Shown in pieces: positions 43,812-53,008 of a stretch of DNA of 64,000 nucleotides. The notes beneath the pieces are model-generated. The model was given only the letters and a program-made list of their open reading frames with translations, ran no database searches and had not been told where the DNA came from. The DNA is from Cytophagales bacterium (GTDB taxonomy: Bacteria; Bacteroidota; Bacteroidia; Cytophagales; Cyclobacteriaceae). Location of the stretch: positions 558,001 through 622,000 of the forward strand of contig JAFLBQ010000002.1 of assembly GCA_017303805.1 (NCBI GenBank), read 5' to 3'. Each line of letters starts with the position of its first letter. The stretch's first letter is position 1. A program made the translations under genes and the position numbers.

Positions 43812-44531
43812 TTAGAATTCGGTAAATAGTTTATCGGCAAGTTCAGCTTCTACTTTTATGCTTGTGGGGCCCTGGCCTGCGCTGCGGTTGCCCGAAAATA
43901 AAATGTCGCTTTGCTTTTCGTAATTGTCGAATGGCAAAATAAACTCGGCTGGTGCGGCTGCGGCCGGATAGTAAGACCAATAGCGAACCAGCTTGGCAGT
44001 TTTATCTACAAAAAGTTTGTAGCGGCCCTCGGCAGAATCTTTAGGAACTAGTACAAGTGAATTGTAGCGCTGGCGTGCCAGAGTATCTTCGCCCATGTAC
44101 AGTAGCGAAAAGTTTTGGCTTTTGGTAAGAAAGGGAAGCGCCAATGAATACAAGGCGCGTGAAAATGCAGCATTAGCCGCGGCTGCGTTGGCCGGGTTCT
44201 CGCTTCCGTTTACAGCAACACGGGTTGTGCCATTTGCCAGGTTGATAAGTGTAACCGAATTATTAATGCCATCTTCCATGCGCGCGCGTCTTTTGCTTTT
44301 ATCCCAGTAATAGGTAGTAAGGCCATCTTGCGATTTCCAGGTAATAAACCGGATCTTATCCCAATTACTGCGGCCACCGAGCGCTTGCATAACGCTATCG
44401 GCCAACTGAATGGCAGCCGGATCGGACAAGGCCAGATTGAAGCCCGCTTCAGGCGCAACAACAGGTTCTTTTTTTTCGGTGGAACAACCAAGTACTAAGC
44501 CAACTAAGAACAAGCCATAGATAATTTTCAT
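43812..44531 (-). CDS. Putative lipoprotein, LolA/LppX-like, 239 aa
   Basis: A 239-residue lipoprotein with the signal MKIIYGLFLVGLVLGC and lipobox LVLGC. The mature part starts with a helix-rich region (SDPAAIQLADSVMQALGG, NWDKIRFITWKSQDGLTTYY) like that of LolA/LppX-type proteins that carry lipids, followed by strands and a C-terminal PSYYPAA region. It is first in the operon, 7 bases before the DinB start, with dacB and GH3 downstream. An envelope role is likely; the ligand is unknown. Confidence 0.7.
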   Translation of the reverse strand: MKIIYGLFLVGLVLGCSTEKKEPVVAPEAGFNLALSDPAAIQLADSVMQALGGRSNWDKIRFITWKSQDGLTTYYWDKSKRRARMEDGINNSVTLINLANGTTRVAVNGSENPANAAAANAAFSRALYSLALPFLTKSQNFSLLYMGEDTLARQRYNSLVLVPKDSAEGRYKLFVDKTAKLVRYWSYYPAAAAPAEFILPFDNYEKQSDILFSGNRSAGQGPTSIKVEAELADKLFTEF

Positions 44532-44662
44532 GCGTTACTGGTTTTTGTTTAAGGTTCTCATGGAATGGCCACGTAATCTCGCCTATTGGCGTAGAACCTA
44601 CACGACCATTAATTCAGGTTTTGATGGTGGGTGAAGGTAATCAAAAATCCCCAAAAGGCCCA

Positions 44663-47119
44663 TTACTTATCTTTATCCCAGAAGTGGCGGATGCGGTATT
44701 TGCCTTCTACGTATTTCATCATGGCATCGCGCGCAAAAATTTCTACCGGAAAAATTGCCAACGCAACAAACACCTGAATAATAAACTCGATAACAGGCGA
44801 AGTTTTTATGCCGATTAAGATGCTGATGGCCGTTTGCAAAAACTGAATGAGCATAACAATGGTGAGCAACGACAAGATCTGGCTGATTACCCGGTAGCGT
44901 GCGTTGGCACGCCCCAGTCGTACCGATACCACAACCAGCAAACTGAAGATGGCAAACTCCAACGCATAAAACCACCAGCGTTTCCAATAGGGTGGTAACA
45001 CTTTAAATGGAATCTGTTCTGCTTTCGATTCGGTTCCCAACAAATCGCGCGCTTGCACCAGCAACTGGTATTTGCCCGGGGGCAGGTAAGAAAAAGCAAT
45101 TTCGTTATTGGAGGCCGACCAGGGCGACCAACCTACGCTTAACCCTTTTACCTGGTACCGATATTGGGTTCCATTTAAACCAAGGTAAGCGGGTTGTATA
45201 AACTCAAACACTACGGCCCCTTCATTTTGTTCTACTACAATCTGTTCGGCAAGGCTAATTTCCTGGCCCCGTACTTCGCGCAAAAAGAGTGGATACGTAG
45301 AATTGCCGGTGGTCTCTGATGTAGAAAAGCGATACAATTCGTTAGTGGCAGTAATAACCCATAAGCTCGCATTTTGATCGGGTGCCAGGTAGCGCAGGTT
45401 AGGAAACAAACCCAACCACTCCAGCCGAAGCCCTTGCACCCGCTTATCTACGGTGCGCCACCGCGTGCCATCGTGAAACCAAAAGGAACCTCCGGAAGCA
45501 AAATATTTTCGCGGGCCTGGCAACGAATCAAATTTTACAAAAGAATTTTTATGATCATAAATGCTAAACTGGCCCGAAGCGGCCACATACACTTCATTAC
45601 CAAAGCCGAGACCCACGGTTTCGTCTTGCGAGGGATTTGCAATGGGTAAAATTTCGACATCGGTTATCTCTTCGTCAACCGTTTCAATTTTGTAAATATG
45701 GGTTTTGCCACACAGCCACACGTTTTCAACGCCATCTTCAAACACATGGCTGATGGCTTCCGGTATCGAGTCCAGCAAATGCGTAGGTTTCCAGGTTTGT
45801 GGTTCTAACGTAAGTGTTTGCTGCGGTGTGGCTACCACCACTTGCTGTAAGGCCCGCGAGTAAAACACGGTGCGTATAGCGTGCGGCAGAATGAGTTTAC
45901 TTGTTTCATTAATTTCATAGAGCCCGGAAATTCCGGCTGCAATCAGTTTGTTGTTTACGCGCATCAACTGGGTAACCTTACCTTCTATGCCAACTATACG
46001 TTTGTATTCGTAAACCGGGGCGGGTGGCTCCGGTTGTGGTATGGGTTTGCGGCTTCGCATCAGGTCTGTGCTTACAGCCGCGCTGGTTCTATCGGTTAGA
46101 ATAAATAATCCCTGCGTTGTGCCAATAAAAATTTTACCCTCGTGTGTTTGTGCGCAAAGTAAATTTCCGGTTAGCCCGGGATAGTGATGGAATGAACGAA
46201 ATGGTACTTGTGGGGCAATGCGTGTAAAGCCATACTCATGCGCTACCCACACGCCCTGGTTGCCATCGGCAATAAGCGCATAGATTTCATTATCGGGCAG
46301 GCCGCCCTGGTAATCTACTATTTGTTCGGTGGCACCTGTTTTAGGATTAATAAAAATAACACCACCCAACCGGGTGCCCAATGCAATCAGATTGTCGTTT
46401 ATCCACGCTCCGGAAAGAAGGGTGTTCTTTTCTAAAAAAGATTTATCGGCAACAGGAATTTCCTGTGGCGTGTTGCCACTCAGCATAAAGAGGCGGCCCT
46501 CGGTAGTGCCCACCAGATTACCTGCAATGAACAACGGGTTAGCCGGAGTAAAATCGGCCGGTACCAGCTTTTGATTTTGTGCCGCTAATAAACCCCCACG
46601 CGCAGTACGCACATAAATCTGGTTATTGATTTTAAGTAAACCAAGGTATTGGCCGGCACCCGCATCGGCTTGGGCTGTCCATAAAGGTTGTTGTGTGGTG
46701 GGCGAAAAGCAAACCACTTTGTTGGAGGCCATAAAATAAACCTCGGCTCCATTACTTACTACATCGGTATAACTTCCCTCAAGCAGCGGAGCATATTGCC
46801 TGTCGGCTTCAAATTTTTTTGTGAGTTTGCCGCCACCGGCAACTCCGGCTACGTACAGTTCGGCTTGGTGTGCAGCAACGGCATTCACCGCACCGGGCAC
46901 AAAAATTTCGTTCCAGTTTTTACCATCAAATTCTAAAATGCCTTGCCTGTTGGTAAAGTAAAGTTCCCCTTGTTTATCCTGCAGCATAAAATGACTTCGA
47001 AAGTCGATGCGATCATCGGGGGGTGTAAAGTGCGAGAGGTAATACGTACCGGTTTGGCTATGGGCACCAACCGAAAGCAACACCAGCACAAGAATGTGAT
47101 AAATGAAAGTGTAACGCAT
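44663..47119 (-). CDS. Two-component-type propeller protein with Y_Y_Y domain, no kinase
   Basis: An 818-residue exported protein that looks like the sensory half of a hybrid two-component system. ATG at 47119 (MRYTFIYHILVLVLLSVG) gives a signal peptide; a longer frame to 47155 is less likely. WD-like propeller repeats fill residues about 25-600 (YYLSHFTPPDDRIDFRSHFM, AEVYFMASNKVVCFSPTTQ, IYALIADGNQGVWVAHEYG), followed by a Y_Y_Y domain near 650-720 (VVFEFIQPAYLGLNGTQYRY, EIAFSYLPPGKYQLLVQARD). Instead of a kinase it ends in about three membrane helices and a short basic tail, so it must signal in another way or act as a receptor. It lies 53 bases from recG. Confidence 0.78.
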   Translation of the reverse strand: MRYTFIYHILVLVLLSVGAHSQTGTYYLSHFTPPDDRIDFRSHFMLQDKQGELYFTNRQGILEFDGKNWNEIFVPGAVNAVAAHQAELYVAGVAGGGKLTKKFEADRQYAPLLEGSYTDVVSNGAEVYFMASNKVVCFSPTTQQPLWTAQADAGAGQYLGLLKINNQIYVRTARGGLLAAQNQKLVPADFTPANPLFIAGNLVGTTEGRLFMLSGNTPQEIPVADKSFLEKNTLLSGAWINDNLIALGTRLGGVIFINPKTGATEQIVDYQGGLPDNEIYALIADGNQGVWVAHEYGFTRIAPQVPFRSFHHYPGLTGNLLCAQTHEGKIFIGTTQGLFILTDRTSAAVSTDLMRSRKPIPQPEPPAPVYEYKRIVGIEGKVTQLMRVNNKLIAAGISGLYEINETSKLILPHAIRTVFYSRALQQVVVATPQQTLTLEPQTWKPTHLLDSIPEAISHVFEDGVENVWLCGKTHIYKIETVDEEITDVEILPIANPSQDETVGLGFGNEVYVAASGQFSIYDHKNSFVKFDSLPGPRKYFASGGSFWFHDGTRWRTVDKRVQGLRLEWLGLFPNLRYLAPDQNASLWVITATNELYRFSTSETTGNSTYPLFLREVRGQEISLAEQIVVEQNEGAVVFEFIQPAYLGLNGTQYRYQVKGLSVGWSPWSASNNEIAFSYLPPGKYQLLVQARDLLGTESKAEQIPFKVLPPYWKRWWFYALEFAIFSLLVVVSVRLGRANARYRVISQILSLLTIVMLIQFLQTAISILIGIKTSPVIEFIIQVFVALAIFPVEIFARDAMMKYVEGKYRIRHFWDKDK

Positions 47120-47172
47120 ACAAAACGAGGCCAATAAAAGTAAGCGTAATACCAATTAAATAAAATACTTTA

Positions 47173-49278
47173 TCAACTAATCCGGCTCCAGTTTACCGCT
47201 GAGTTTTTCATTGATTCAACCTGGTGGCGCACGGTTTGGTTCTCGGGTTTGCTTAGTGTTGGATCGGCCTCCAGTAATTGGGCCGCGGCATCGCGGGCAA
47301 TTTTTAGCAGCTCACCATCTTTACCTAAATCGGCAATTAATAAATCCAGCGCTCCGCTTTGTTGTGTACCCATCAGGTCGCCTGGGCCCCTTAGCTTTAA
47401 GTCGGTTTCAGAAATTTCAAAACCATTGTTGGTTTTTACCATGGTGTCGATGCGTATGCGAGAGTCGGAGCTCAATTTATTTCCGGTCATTAGAATACAA
47501 TACGATTGCTCGGCCCCGCGCCCCACCCGCCCCCGCAACTGGTGCAACTGCGATAACCCGAATCGTTCTGCACTTTCAATAATCATTACCGAGGCATTGG
47601 GTACATCCACGCCTACTTCAATTACGGTGGTGGCCACCATTATTTTTGTTTCGCCTTTTACAAAGCGCGCCATTTCGTAATCTTTTGCTTCGGCTTTCAT
47701 CTGGCCGTGTACAATGCTTATGGGTACATCCGGAAAGGCGCGGCTAATGCTTTCGTAGCCGTCCATTAAATGTTTCAAATCTAACTTTTCCGATTCGTCA
47801 ATCAGCGGATACACAATGTAAACCTGACGGCCTTCCAGCAATTGCGTTCTCAAAAATCCATTTACCTGCAGCCGGTGCGAATCGTATCGGTGCGTGGTTT
47901 TAATGGGCTTGCGGCCTTTGGGCAATTCATCAATTACCGAAATCTCCAGATCGCCATACAACGTCATGGCCAGCGTGCGCGGAATAGGAGTGGCCGTCAT
48001 CACCAAAACATGCGGCAACACGGAAGCATTTTTTTGCCAGAGCTTAGAACGTTGGGCCACGCCAAAGCGATGTTGTTCATCGATGATCGCCAAGCCTAGT
48101 TTATTAAACTTTACACCTTCTTCCAATAATGCATGGGTGCCCACTAAAATCTGTAAGCTTCCGTTTTCCAGTGCCTGGTGGATGGGCTTGCGCTGACTTT
48201 TTTTTACCGAGCCGGTTAGCAACGCAATTTCAATTCCCATCTTATCGGAATACTTTTTAAGATTGGCGTAATGCTGCTGCGCCAGAATTTCGGTGGGGGC
48301 CATTAGTGTTGCCTGGGCCCCGCTGCTTACCACCAGCAACATGCAGGTAAACGCTACAATGGTTTTGCCGCTGCCTACATCGCCTTGCAACAGGCGGTTC
48401 ATTTGTTTGCCGCTCTTCATGTCGGCATAGATTTCGCGAATCACGCGCTTTTGTGCTTCGGTTAAATCGAAAGGCAAATGTTCTTTGTAAAATTTTGTAA
48501 GAATGGTGGTATCGCTAAACACCATTCCCTTAAACTTATCTTGCCGCACCAGTTTCATTTTAATCAGGCGCAACTGAATGTAAAATAACTCTTCAAACTT
48601 TAACCGGTGGCGGGCCTGCAGCAGCAGCGCTTCAGTTTGCGGAAAGTGAATGTGATGCAGGGCAGTTGGTTTATCAATTAATGCATAGTGTTGTAAAAGT
48701 GCGGCTGGCAGCGTTTCGCGAAAATGATTTTTCGCCATCGGCAAAAGCGTGGCGATGAGCTTGCCAATAAACTTACTGTCCACATGGCGGGCTTTCAGTT
48801 TTTCGGTTACAGTATAAACCGGATGCAGGTAGCCCCCGCGCTCGTTGCCTGCCGTTAGCGCTTCAATCTCCGGGTGCGCAATGGAGATTTTATTTCCAAA
48901 CAGGTTTGGTTTTCCAAAAATCAGGTACGGGGTGTTGAGTTTAATTTTATCCAGCACCCAATTAATGCGTTGAAACCATACTAATTCCAGCGTGCCGGTT
49001 TCATCTTTAAATGTTGCTACCAGGCGCTTCTTAAACCCGGTGCCTATGGTTTGAAAGCTCGTTAGCGTTCCTTTTAATTGAATGCCAATGCTTACTTCAT
49101 CAATTTTTTCGGCTACTTCTTTTACTGTATAAAACCGCGTTCGGTCTTCATGCCGAAAGGGGTAGTGCTGAATCAGATCGCCAAACGTAAATAGCTGAAG
49201 TTCTTTTTGAAGCAAAGCTGCCCGCAGGGGGCCTACGCCTTTCAGAAATTCGATGGATGTTTGAAAGAAAGATGACAC
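47173..49278 (-). CDS. recG: ATP-dependent DNA helicase RecG
   Basis: RecG is a monomeric helicase that reverses stalled replication forks and branch-migrates Holliday junctions. The wedge domain fills the first 250 residues (FKTGVGPLRAALLQKELQLF-like, QHYPFRHEDRTRFYTVKEV), then the helicase core has GDVGSGKTIVAF (Walker A) near residue 285, DEQHRFGVAQR (DExH-type), MTATPIPRTLAMTLYG, VVATTVIEVGVDVPNA and QLRGRVGRGAEQSYC. The start is GTG at 49278, with TACTTTTG (matching TAnnTTTG) ending 5 bases before it, so the message may be leaderless. 701 residues is the usual size. Confidence 0.96.
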   Translation of the reverse strand: MSSFFQTSIEFLKGVGPLRAALLQKELQLFTFGDLIQHYPFRHEDRTRFYTVKEVAEKIDEVSIGIQLKGTLTSFQTIGTGFKKRLVATFKDETGTLELVWFQRINWVLDKIKLNTPYLIFGKPNLFGNKISIAHPEIEALTAGNERGGYLHPVYTVTEKLKARHVDSKFIGKLIATLLPMAKNHFRETLPAALLQHYALIDKPTALHHIHFPQTEALLLQARHRLKFEELFYIQLRLIKMKLVRQDKFKGMVFSDTTILTKFYKEHLPFDLTEAQKRVIREIYADMKSGKQMNRLLQGDVGSGKTIVAFTCMLLVVSSGAQATLMAPTEILAQQHYANLKKYSDKMGIEIALLTGSVKKSQRKPIHQALENGSLQILVGTHALLEEGVKFNKLGLAIIDEQHRFGVAQRSKLWQKNASVLPHVLVMTATPIPRTLAMTLYGDLEISVIDELPKGRKPIKTTHRYDSHRLQVNGFLRTQLLEGRQVYIVYPLIDESEKLDLKHLMDGYESISRAFPDVPISIVHGQMKAEAKDYEMARFVKGETKIMVATTVIEVGVDVPNASVMIIESAERFGLSQLHQLRGRVGRGAEQSYCILMTGNKLSSDSRIRIDTMVKTNNGFEISETDLKLRGPGDLMGTQQSGALDLLIADLGKDGELLKIARDAAAQLLEADPTLSKPENQTVRHQVESMKNSAVNWSRIS

Positions 49279-49283
49279 TGACT

Positions 49284-49291
49284 CAAAAGTA
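49284..49291 (-). promoter_or_regulatory. -7 promoter element TACTTTTG before recG
   Basis: TACTTTTG on the minus strand matches TAnnTTTG and ends 5 bases before the GTG start of recG, pointing to a leaderless transcript. Confidence 0.4.
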
Positions 49292-49335
49292 GCCAGTTAT
49301 TTTTCAATGGGTGGATTATTCGATAACAAATCTGC

Positions 49336-49908
49336 TTAGTGCCACTCCAGTGTATTTATAAAATGCATTGTTTCTTTTTTCATAAACTCAATGGCCGGTG
49401 CGAGGGAATCGTTTTGCACGGTGGTATTAAAATACAATGCGCCCCGTAAAAAGTTTTTGGAAGAATCGGTCATGGTAAACTGAAACTGGCTGGGTACATC
49501 GCCAGAAATTTCGGCTATCACCGCAGTTTTGCCCGAAGGTGTTTTTACGTTGGCCTCATCGATGGAGTAGGCTTTGATTTGTTGTTTAGAGGTAAGCCGG
49601 TAGGCATCGTTGAGCAGCGCTTTTAGCAAGTCCTCTTTATTATTCAGTCGCTTATAGGTAATATGAATGTTGGCTTTTAGCTGGGGGTAGTAAATTTCAA
49701 TCCAATAGCGTTCGCTTATCCACGAAGTATCGCGCAGCAACCGGGCGTGTTGCGAGTATTCAAAGCGGTAAGGCAAGCTATCAGGCGAAAGCCGGTATTC
49801 GGTTGGAGGTAGTGCCAGCCGGTTATAGCCTTTTGGTTTAGGCTTATAATCTTGTGTGCAGCCAATCACTACCACTACGAGTAATAAAACACCCCATGTG
49901 TAGTTCAT
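49336..49908 (-). CDS. gldD: Gliding motility lipoprotein GldD
   Basis: GldD is a lipoprotein needed for gliding and for type IX secretion in Flavobacterium. The lipobox is [10 protein letters not shown], followed by the mature GldD pattern [20 protein letters not shown] and later [23 protein letters not shown] at 49908 is chosen; ATG at 49935 would add 9 residues. In other Bacteroidota the order is usually mutY, ssb, gldE, gldD; here gldE is absent between ssb and gldD. It starts about 30 bases after ssb. Confidence 0.88.
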   Translation of the reverse strand: MNYTWGVLLLVVVVIGCTQDYKPKPKGYNRLALPPTEYRLSPDSLPYRFEYSQHARLLRDTSWISERYWIEIYYPQLKANIHITYKRLNNKEDLLKALLNDAYRLTSKQQIKAYSIDEANVKTPSGKTAVIAEISGDVPSQFQFTMTDSSKNFLRGALYFNTTVQNDSLAPAIEFMKKETMHFINTLEWH

Positions 49909-49938
49909 GGGGTGTGTTGTGTTGGTATTCATCATGAA

Positions 49939-50373
49939 TTAAAACGGCAAATCGTCAGTTGCATTGTCGTTCGGTTTAAAATCATCGGTAGCGGATGGTT
50001 GTTGATAGGCCGGTGCCGGACTGCCCGAATTTGCGCCACCCTGGCGCGAACCCAGCAGCGTCATGTTATCGCCCACTACTTCGGTGGTATAGCGGGTAAC
50101 ACCTTCTTTTTCCCAACTGCGGGTGCGCAATTTGCCTTCAATATAAACCTGATCTCCTTTGTGCAAGTATTTGGCAGCAATATCGGCCAGCCCGCGCCAC
50201 AGCACTACATTGTGCCATTCCGTTATTTCTTTGCGCTCGCCTGTGTTGCGGTCTTTGTACGTTTCGCTGGTGGCCATGGTAAAGTTGGCCACGGTAGCAC
50301 CGTTTTCAAGGTTTCGTACTTCCGGGTCTTTGCCCAGTCTTCCTACTAAAATTACTTTGTTTACGCCTGACAT
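49939..50373 (-). CDS. ssb: Single-stranded DNA-binding protein Ssb
   Basis: A 144-residue SSB that coats single-stranded DNA in replication and recombination and recruits other proteins through its C-terminal tip. The OB-fold segment [20 protein letters not shown] starts at ATG 50373; the longer frame upstream is a non-conserved extension. The OB domain continues through [21 protein letters not shown] Gly/Pro/Gln/Ala linker and the acidic tip DDLPF are intact. A TACTTTTG element at 50448-50455 lies about 75 bases upstream. Confidence 0.95.
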   Translation of the reverse strand: MSGVNKVILVGRLGKDPEVRNLENGATVANFTMATSETYKDRNTGERKEITEWHNVVLWRGLADIAAKYLHKGDQVYIEGKLRTRSWEKEGVTRYTTEVVGDNMTLLGSRQGGANSGSPAPAYQQPSATDDFKPNDNATDDLPF

Positions 50374-50447
50374 ATATTTATTGTTTGTTTTCAATTTGTT
50401 TGGTGCCATTGGCAGCGCAACTTCAGAACGGTTGTGCCGATGAAATT

Positions 50448-50455
50448 CAAAAGTA
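50448..50455 (-). promoter_or_regulatory. -7 promoter element TACTTTTG upstream of ssb
   Basis: TACTTTTG read on the minus strand matches TAnnTTTG. It lies 74 bases before the ssb start and just after the mutY stop codon, and would give ssb and gldD a promoter of their own. Confidence 0.4.
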
Positions 50456-50459
50456 GGTA

Positions 50460-51521
50460 TTATTTGGCCTTCTTTAAATAACCCACATCGTGCAGGTAGC
50501 GCAAAATTAAAACCGGCTTTGGCAATTTTTCAATTTGCTTGCCGGAGTAAAGTTTGTAGCCATTTTCTTTTAATGCACTAACCTGCGCAGCGTTTGCTTC
50601 TAACTCAATAAAGGTTACTGCCAGTTTTTGATGCGACAAGATATGCCGGTAGCCGGCACGCACACGTGTGTTGGCAAATTTCAATTTTAGTTTTTTCAAA
50701 ACCTGTTGCACGGGAGTTGCTTTTTTTTCTTCTACCAGGTAGAAATCGTACAAGCCGCTCCAGATGTCGCCCGGCAATCGCTTACGCAAATACAAGTGGC
50801 TGCCGTTTCGCACTACCAGGTAATAGAAATGGCGTGTTTTTATTTTTACCCGGTTTGTTTTTACCGGCAACTGCGATTGTAAGTTTTGTTGGTTGGCAAT
50901 ACACAGGTGTGCCAGGGGGCAAGTAGCGCAAGCCGGATTAACAGGAGTGCATTGCAAAGCGCCAAACTCCATTACAGCCTGGTTATATTGTGCGGGCTGT
51001 GTCTTGCTGATAAGTTGGTTGGCTTTTTCGAAAAAAATTTTTTTCCCTTTTGTTGATGCGATGTCGTCTGTTAAACCAAATACCCGTGCCAGTACCCGAA
51101 ACACATTGCCATCTACCACGGCCACGGGCTCGCTAAACGCAAACGAGGCAATGGCTGCGGCTGTGTAACTGCCTACACCCGGTAGCTGTAACAGGTTTTG
51201 ATAGGTGGTGGGAAACGTGCCGTTGTGGGAGTTTACAATTTCTTTTGCGCAGGCGTGCAGGTTGCGGGCACGTGAGTAGTAGCCCAGGCCCTGCCATAGG
51301 CGCAGTACTTCATCGGGTGGGGCAGCGGCTAACTTTTTTACGGTAGGATAACGCTTTACAAATGCCTGGTAGTAGGGGAGGCCTTGTGCTACGCGTGTTT
51401 GCTGCAAAATTATTTCCGAAAGCCAGATTTTGTACGGGTCGGATGTGTGGCGCCAGGGTAAATCGCGTTGGTGCCGTTGGTACCACGCTAAAACCCGACT
51501 TGTAAAAGCAGAACCGCTCAT
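50460..51521 (-). CDS. mutY: A/G-specific adenine glycosylase MutY
   Basis: MutY removes adenine paired with 8-oxoguanine, preventing G-to-T changes. The 353-residue enzyme has the catalytic Glu in [15 protein letters not shown], the HhH-GPD element [15 protein letters not shown] with the Asp in [17 protein letters not shown], and the [4Fe-4S] cluster loop [17 protein letters not shown] (Cx6Cx2Cx5C). The C-terminal MutT-like domain ([20 protein letters not shown]) reads the 8-oxoG. The gene is divergent from the HU gene and upstream of ssb and gldD. Confidence 0.95.
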   Translation of the reverse strand: MSGSAFTSRVLAWYQRHQRDLPWRHTSDPYKIWLSEIILQQTRVAQGLPYYQAFVKRYPTVKKLAAAPPDEVLRLWQGLGYYSRARNLHACAKEIVNSHNGTFPTTYQNLLQLPGVGSYTAAAIASFAFSEPVAVVDGNVFRVLARVFGLTDDIASTKGKKIFFEKANQLISKTQPAQYNQAVMEFGALQCTPVNPACATCPLAHLCIANQQNLQSQLPVKTNRVKIKTRHFYYLVVRNGSHLYLRKRLPGDIWSGLYDFYLVEEKKATPVQQVLKKLKLKFANTRVRAGYRHILSHQKLAVTFIELEANAAQVSALKENGYKLYSGKQIEKLPKPVLILRYLHDVGYLKKAK

Positions 51522-51723
51522 TTAACAGCCTTGTAAAAACGCGAAAGTGCGGAAAACAATCGTCTCATTTGTAAGAGCATTGATTTTTTGTGATGGTGCC
51601 TGCTGTGGCGTTTGTGTGCGGAGATTTGCTGCGGTCAGATTTTAAAAAGGCGATTTCGTGGCGAATGTTTTGGCATCTGGTCGTAAAAGTTAGTTCCATG
51701 TGGGTGATAATCAATAATTTCAT

Positions 51724-51753
51724 TTTGCTATTGCCGAAACTCGTTTAAATTTG
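51724..51753 (+). promoter_or_regulatory. HU gene promoter (TTTG -33, TAAATTTG -7)
   Basis: TTTG at 51724-51727 and TAAATTTG at 51746-51753 are separated by 18 bases, matching the Bacteroidota housekeeping consensus (TTTG, about 19 bases, TAnnTTTG). It lies about 63 bases upstream of the HU start. This is the clearest two-part promoter in the window; the rest of the 294-base gap shows no gene. Confidence 0.7.
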
Positions 51754-51815
51754 CAGCCCTGATTTTTATCCAGTACCCGAAACACCATTTCTCATTATAA
51801 AACATTTTACAAGCC

Positions 51816-52124
51816 GTGACGAAAGCAGATGTAATCAATCAAATCGCTGAAAAAACCGGAATCGACAAAGCCGATGTATCGGCATCGGTAGAGGCATTCT
51901 TCAGTATTGTTAAGTCTAACATGGCATCGGGCCACAACATTTATGTGCGTGGGTTCGGTAGCTTTATCAATAAAAAGCGAAAGAAGAAGATAGCGCGTAA
52001 TATCTCGCGTAACACAGCCATTGTAATTGACGAACATTACATACCTAGTTTTAAGCCGGCTAAAATTTTTATTAACAAGATAAAAAACAGCGAAAAAGTA
52101 AAACAGCTCGCTGAAACCAAATAG
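51816..52124 (+). CDS. HU/IHF family DNA-binding protein
   Basis: A 102-residue nucleoid protein of the HU/IHF family that bends DNA as a dimer. The start is GTG at 51816 (MTKADVINQIAEKTGIDKADV). The beta-arm segment GHNIYVRGFGSFINKKRKKKIARNISRNTAI is typical, with the usual Arg/Lys-rich arms and a C-terminal extension beyond the 90-residue core. It has its own promoter at 51724-51753. It opens the plus-strand cluster with a TPR gene, the 29-residue peptide and RNase G. Confidence 0.93.
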   Translation: MTKADVINQIAEKTGIDKADVSASVEAFFSIVKSNMASGHNIYVRGFGSFINKKRKKKIARNISRNTAIVIDEHYIPSFKPAKIFINKIKNSEKVKQLAETK

Positions 52125-52160
52125 TAGCTGCAACGGTGTGAGGCAAATGGCCTGGTGAGC

Positions 52161-52961
52161 ATGTTAAAAACCCGCATTATTTTAATTGCAGTTGCTGCGC
52201 TATTCGTGTGGCTTATTTTTCTTTTACCAAAATCGGTAGTAGAAAACGAGAGCCAGTTGAAGGAGGGCGTTCCGGAAACCACAACGGCAAGCCATGCCGG
52301 AGTTCCGGCCACGCTTTCGGCAACCATTAAAACCGTTCGGGCCCAGTTTCAATCGAATTCAGCGAATCAAAAAAATGCTATCTTTGCCGACTCTTTGCGA
52401 ACCCTTTATACGCAGGCCGGTCAGTTTGATAGTGCTGCGTGGTTTGCAGGGCAGGCAGCAACGTTCTTTAACACAACCGAGAGTTTTTTGAAAGCCGGCA
52501 ACAGCTATTACGAAGCCTATACGTTTGCCATGGAGCCGGCCAAGCAGGAGCAAATGGCTACCCAAACCCGAACCTGGCTCGGGAAAGTGATAGCAGTTGA
52601 GCCCAGCAACCTGGAAGCAAAAACCAAGATTGCGATGACGTACTTTACCTCTAACCCGCCACAAGGGGTAAGCTTGCTACGCGAAGTACTGGCCGAAGAT
52701 CCAAAGAATGAGTTTGCACTCTATAACATGGGTATGCTGGCCATTCAATCTCGCCAGTTCGACCGGGCCATTGAGCGCCTGGAGGAGTTAAGAACCGTAA
52801 ATCCCAATCACATTCAAGGTGCGCTGCTGTTGGGAATTGCCTACCAGAACAAAGGCTTAAAAGACAAAGCGCGCCAGCAATTTGAACTTGTAAAAAAACT
52901 AGATCCGGACCCGGCTGTGCAGGCTACTGCCGATTCGTATCTCAAAGATTTAAATAAATAA
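52161..52961 (+). CDS. TPR protein with one membrane anchor
   Basis: A 266-residue protein with one N-terminal membrane helix (MLKTRIILIAVAALFVWLIF) and TPR repeats in the rest (SLRTLYTQAGQFDSAAWFAG, NEFALYNMGMLAIQSRQFDR, GALLLGIAYQNKGLKDKARQ). A GTG at 52155 would add two residues. It lies between HU and the 29-residue peptide on the same strand, 36 bases after HU. Its function is unknown but the pairing with HU and RNase G genes is typical of Bacteroidota order. Confidence 0.82.
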   Translation: MLKTRIILIAVAALFVWLIFLLPKSVVENESQLKEGVPETTTASHAGVPATLSATIKTVRAQFQSNSANQKNAIFADSLRTLYTQAGQFDSAAWFAGQAATFFNTTESFLKAGNSYYEAYTFAMEPAKQEQMATQTRTWLGKVIAVEPSNLEAKTKIAMTYFTSNPPQGVSLLREVLAEDPKNEFALYNMGMLAIQSRQFDRAIERLEELRTVNPNHIQGALLLGIAYQNKGLKDKARQQFELVKKLDPDPAVQATADSYLKDLNK

Positions 52962-53008
52962 TTGTTTAACCCGCTCTGATTTTTCAGGGCAAAAAACCCA
53001 AAAGCATT

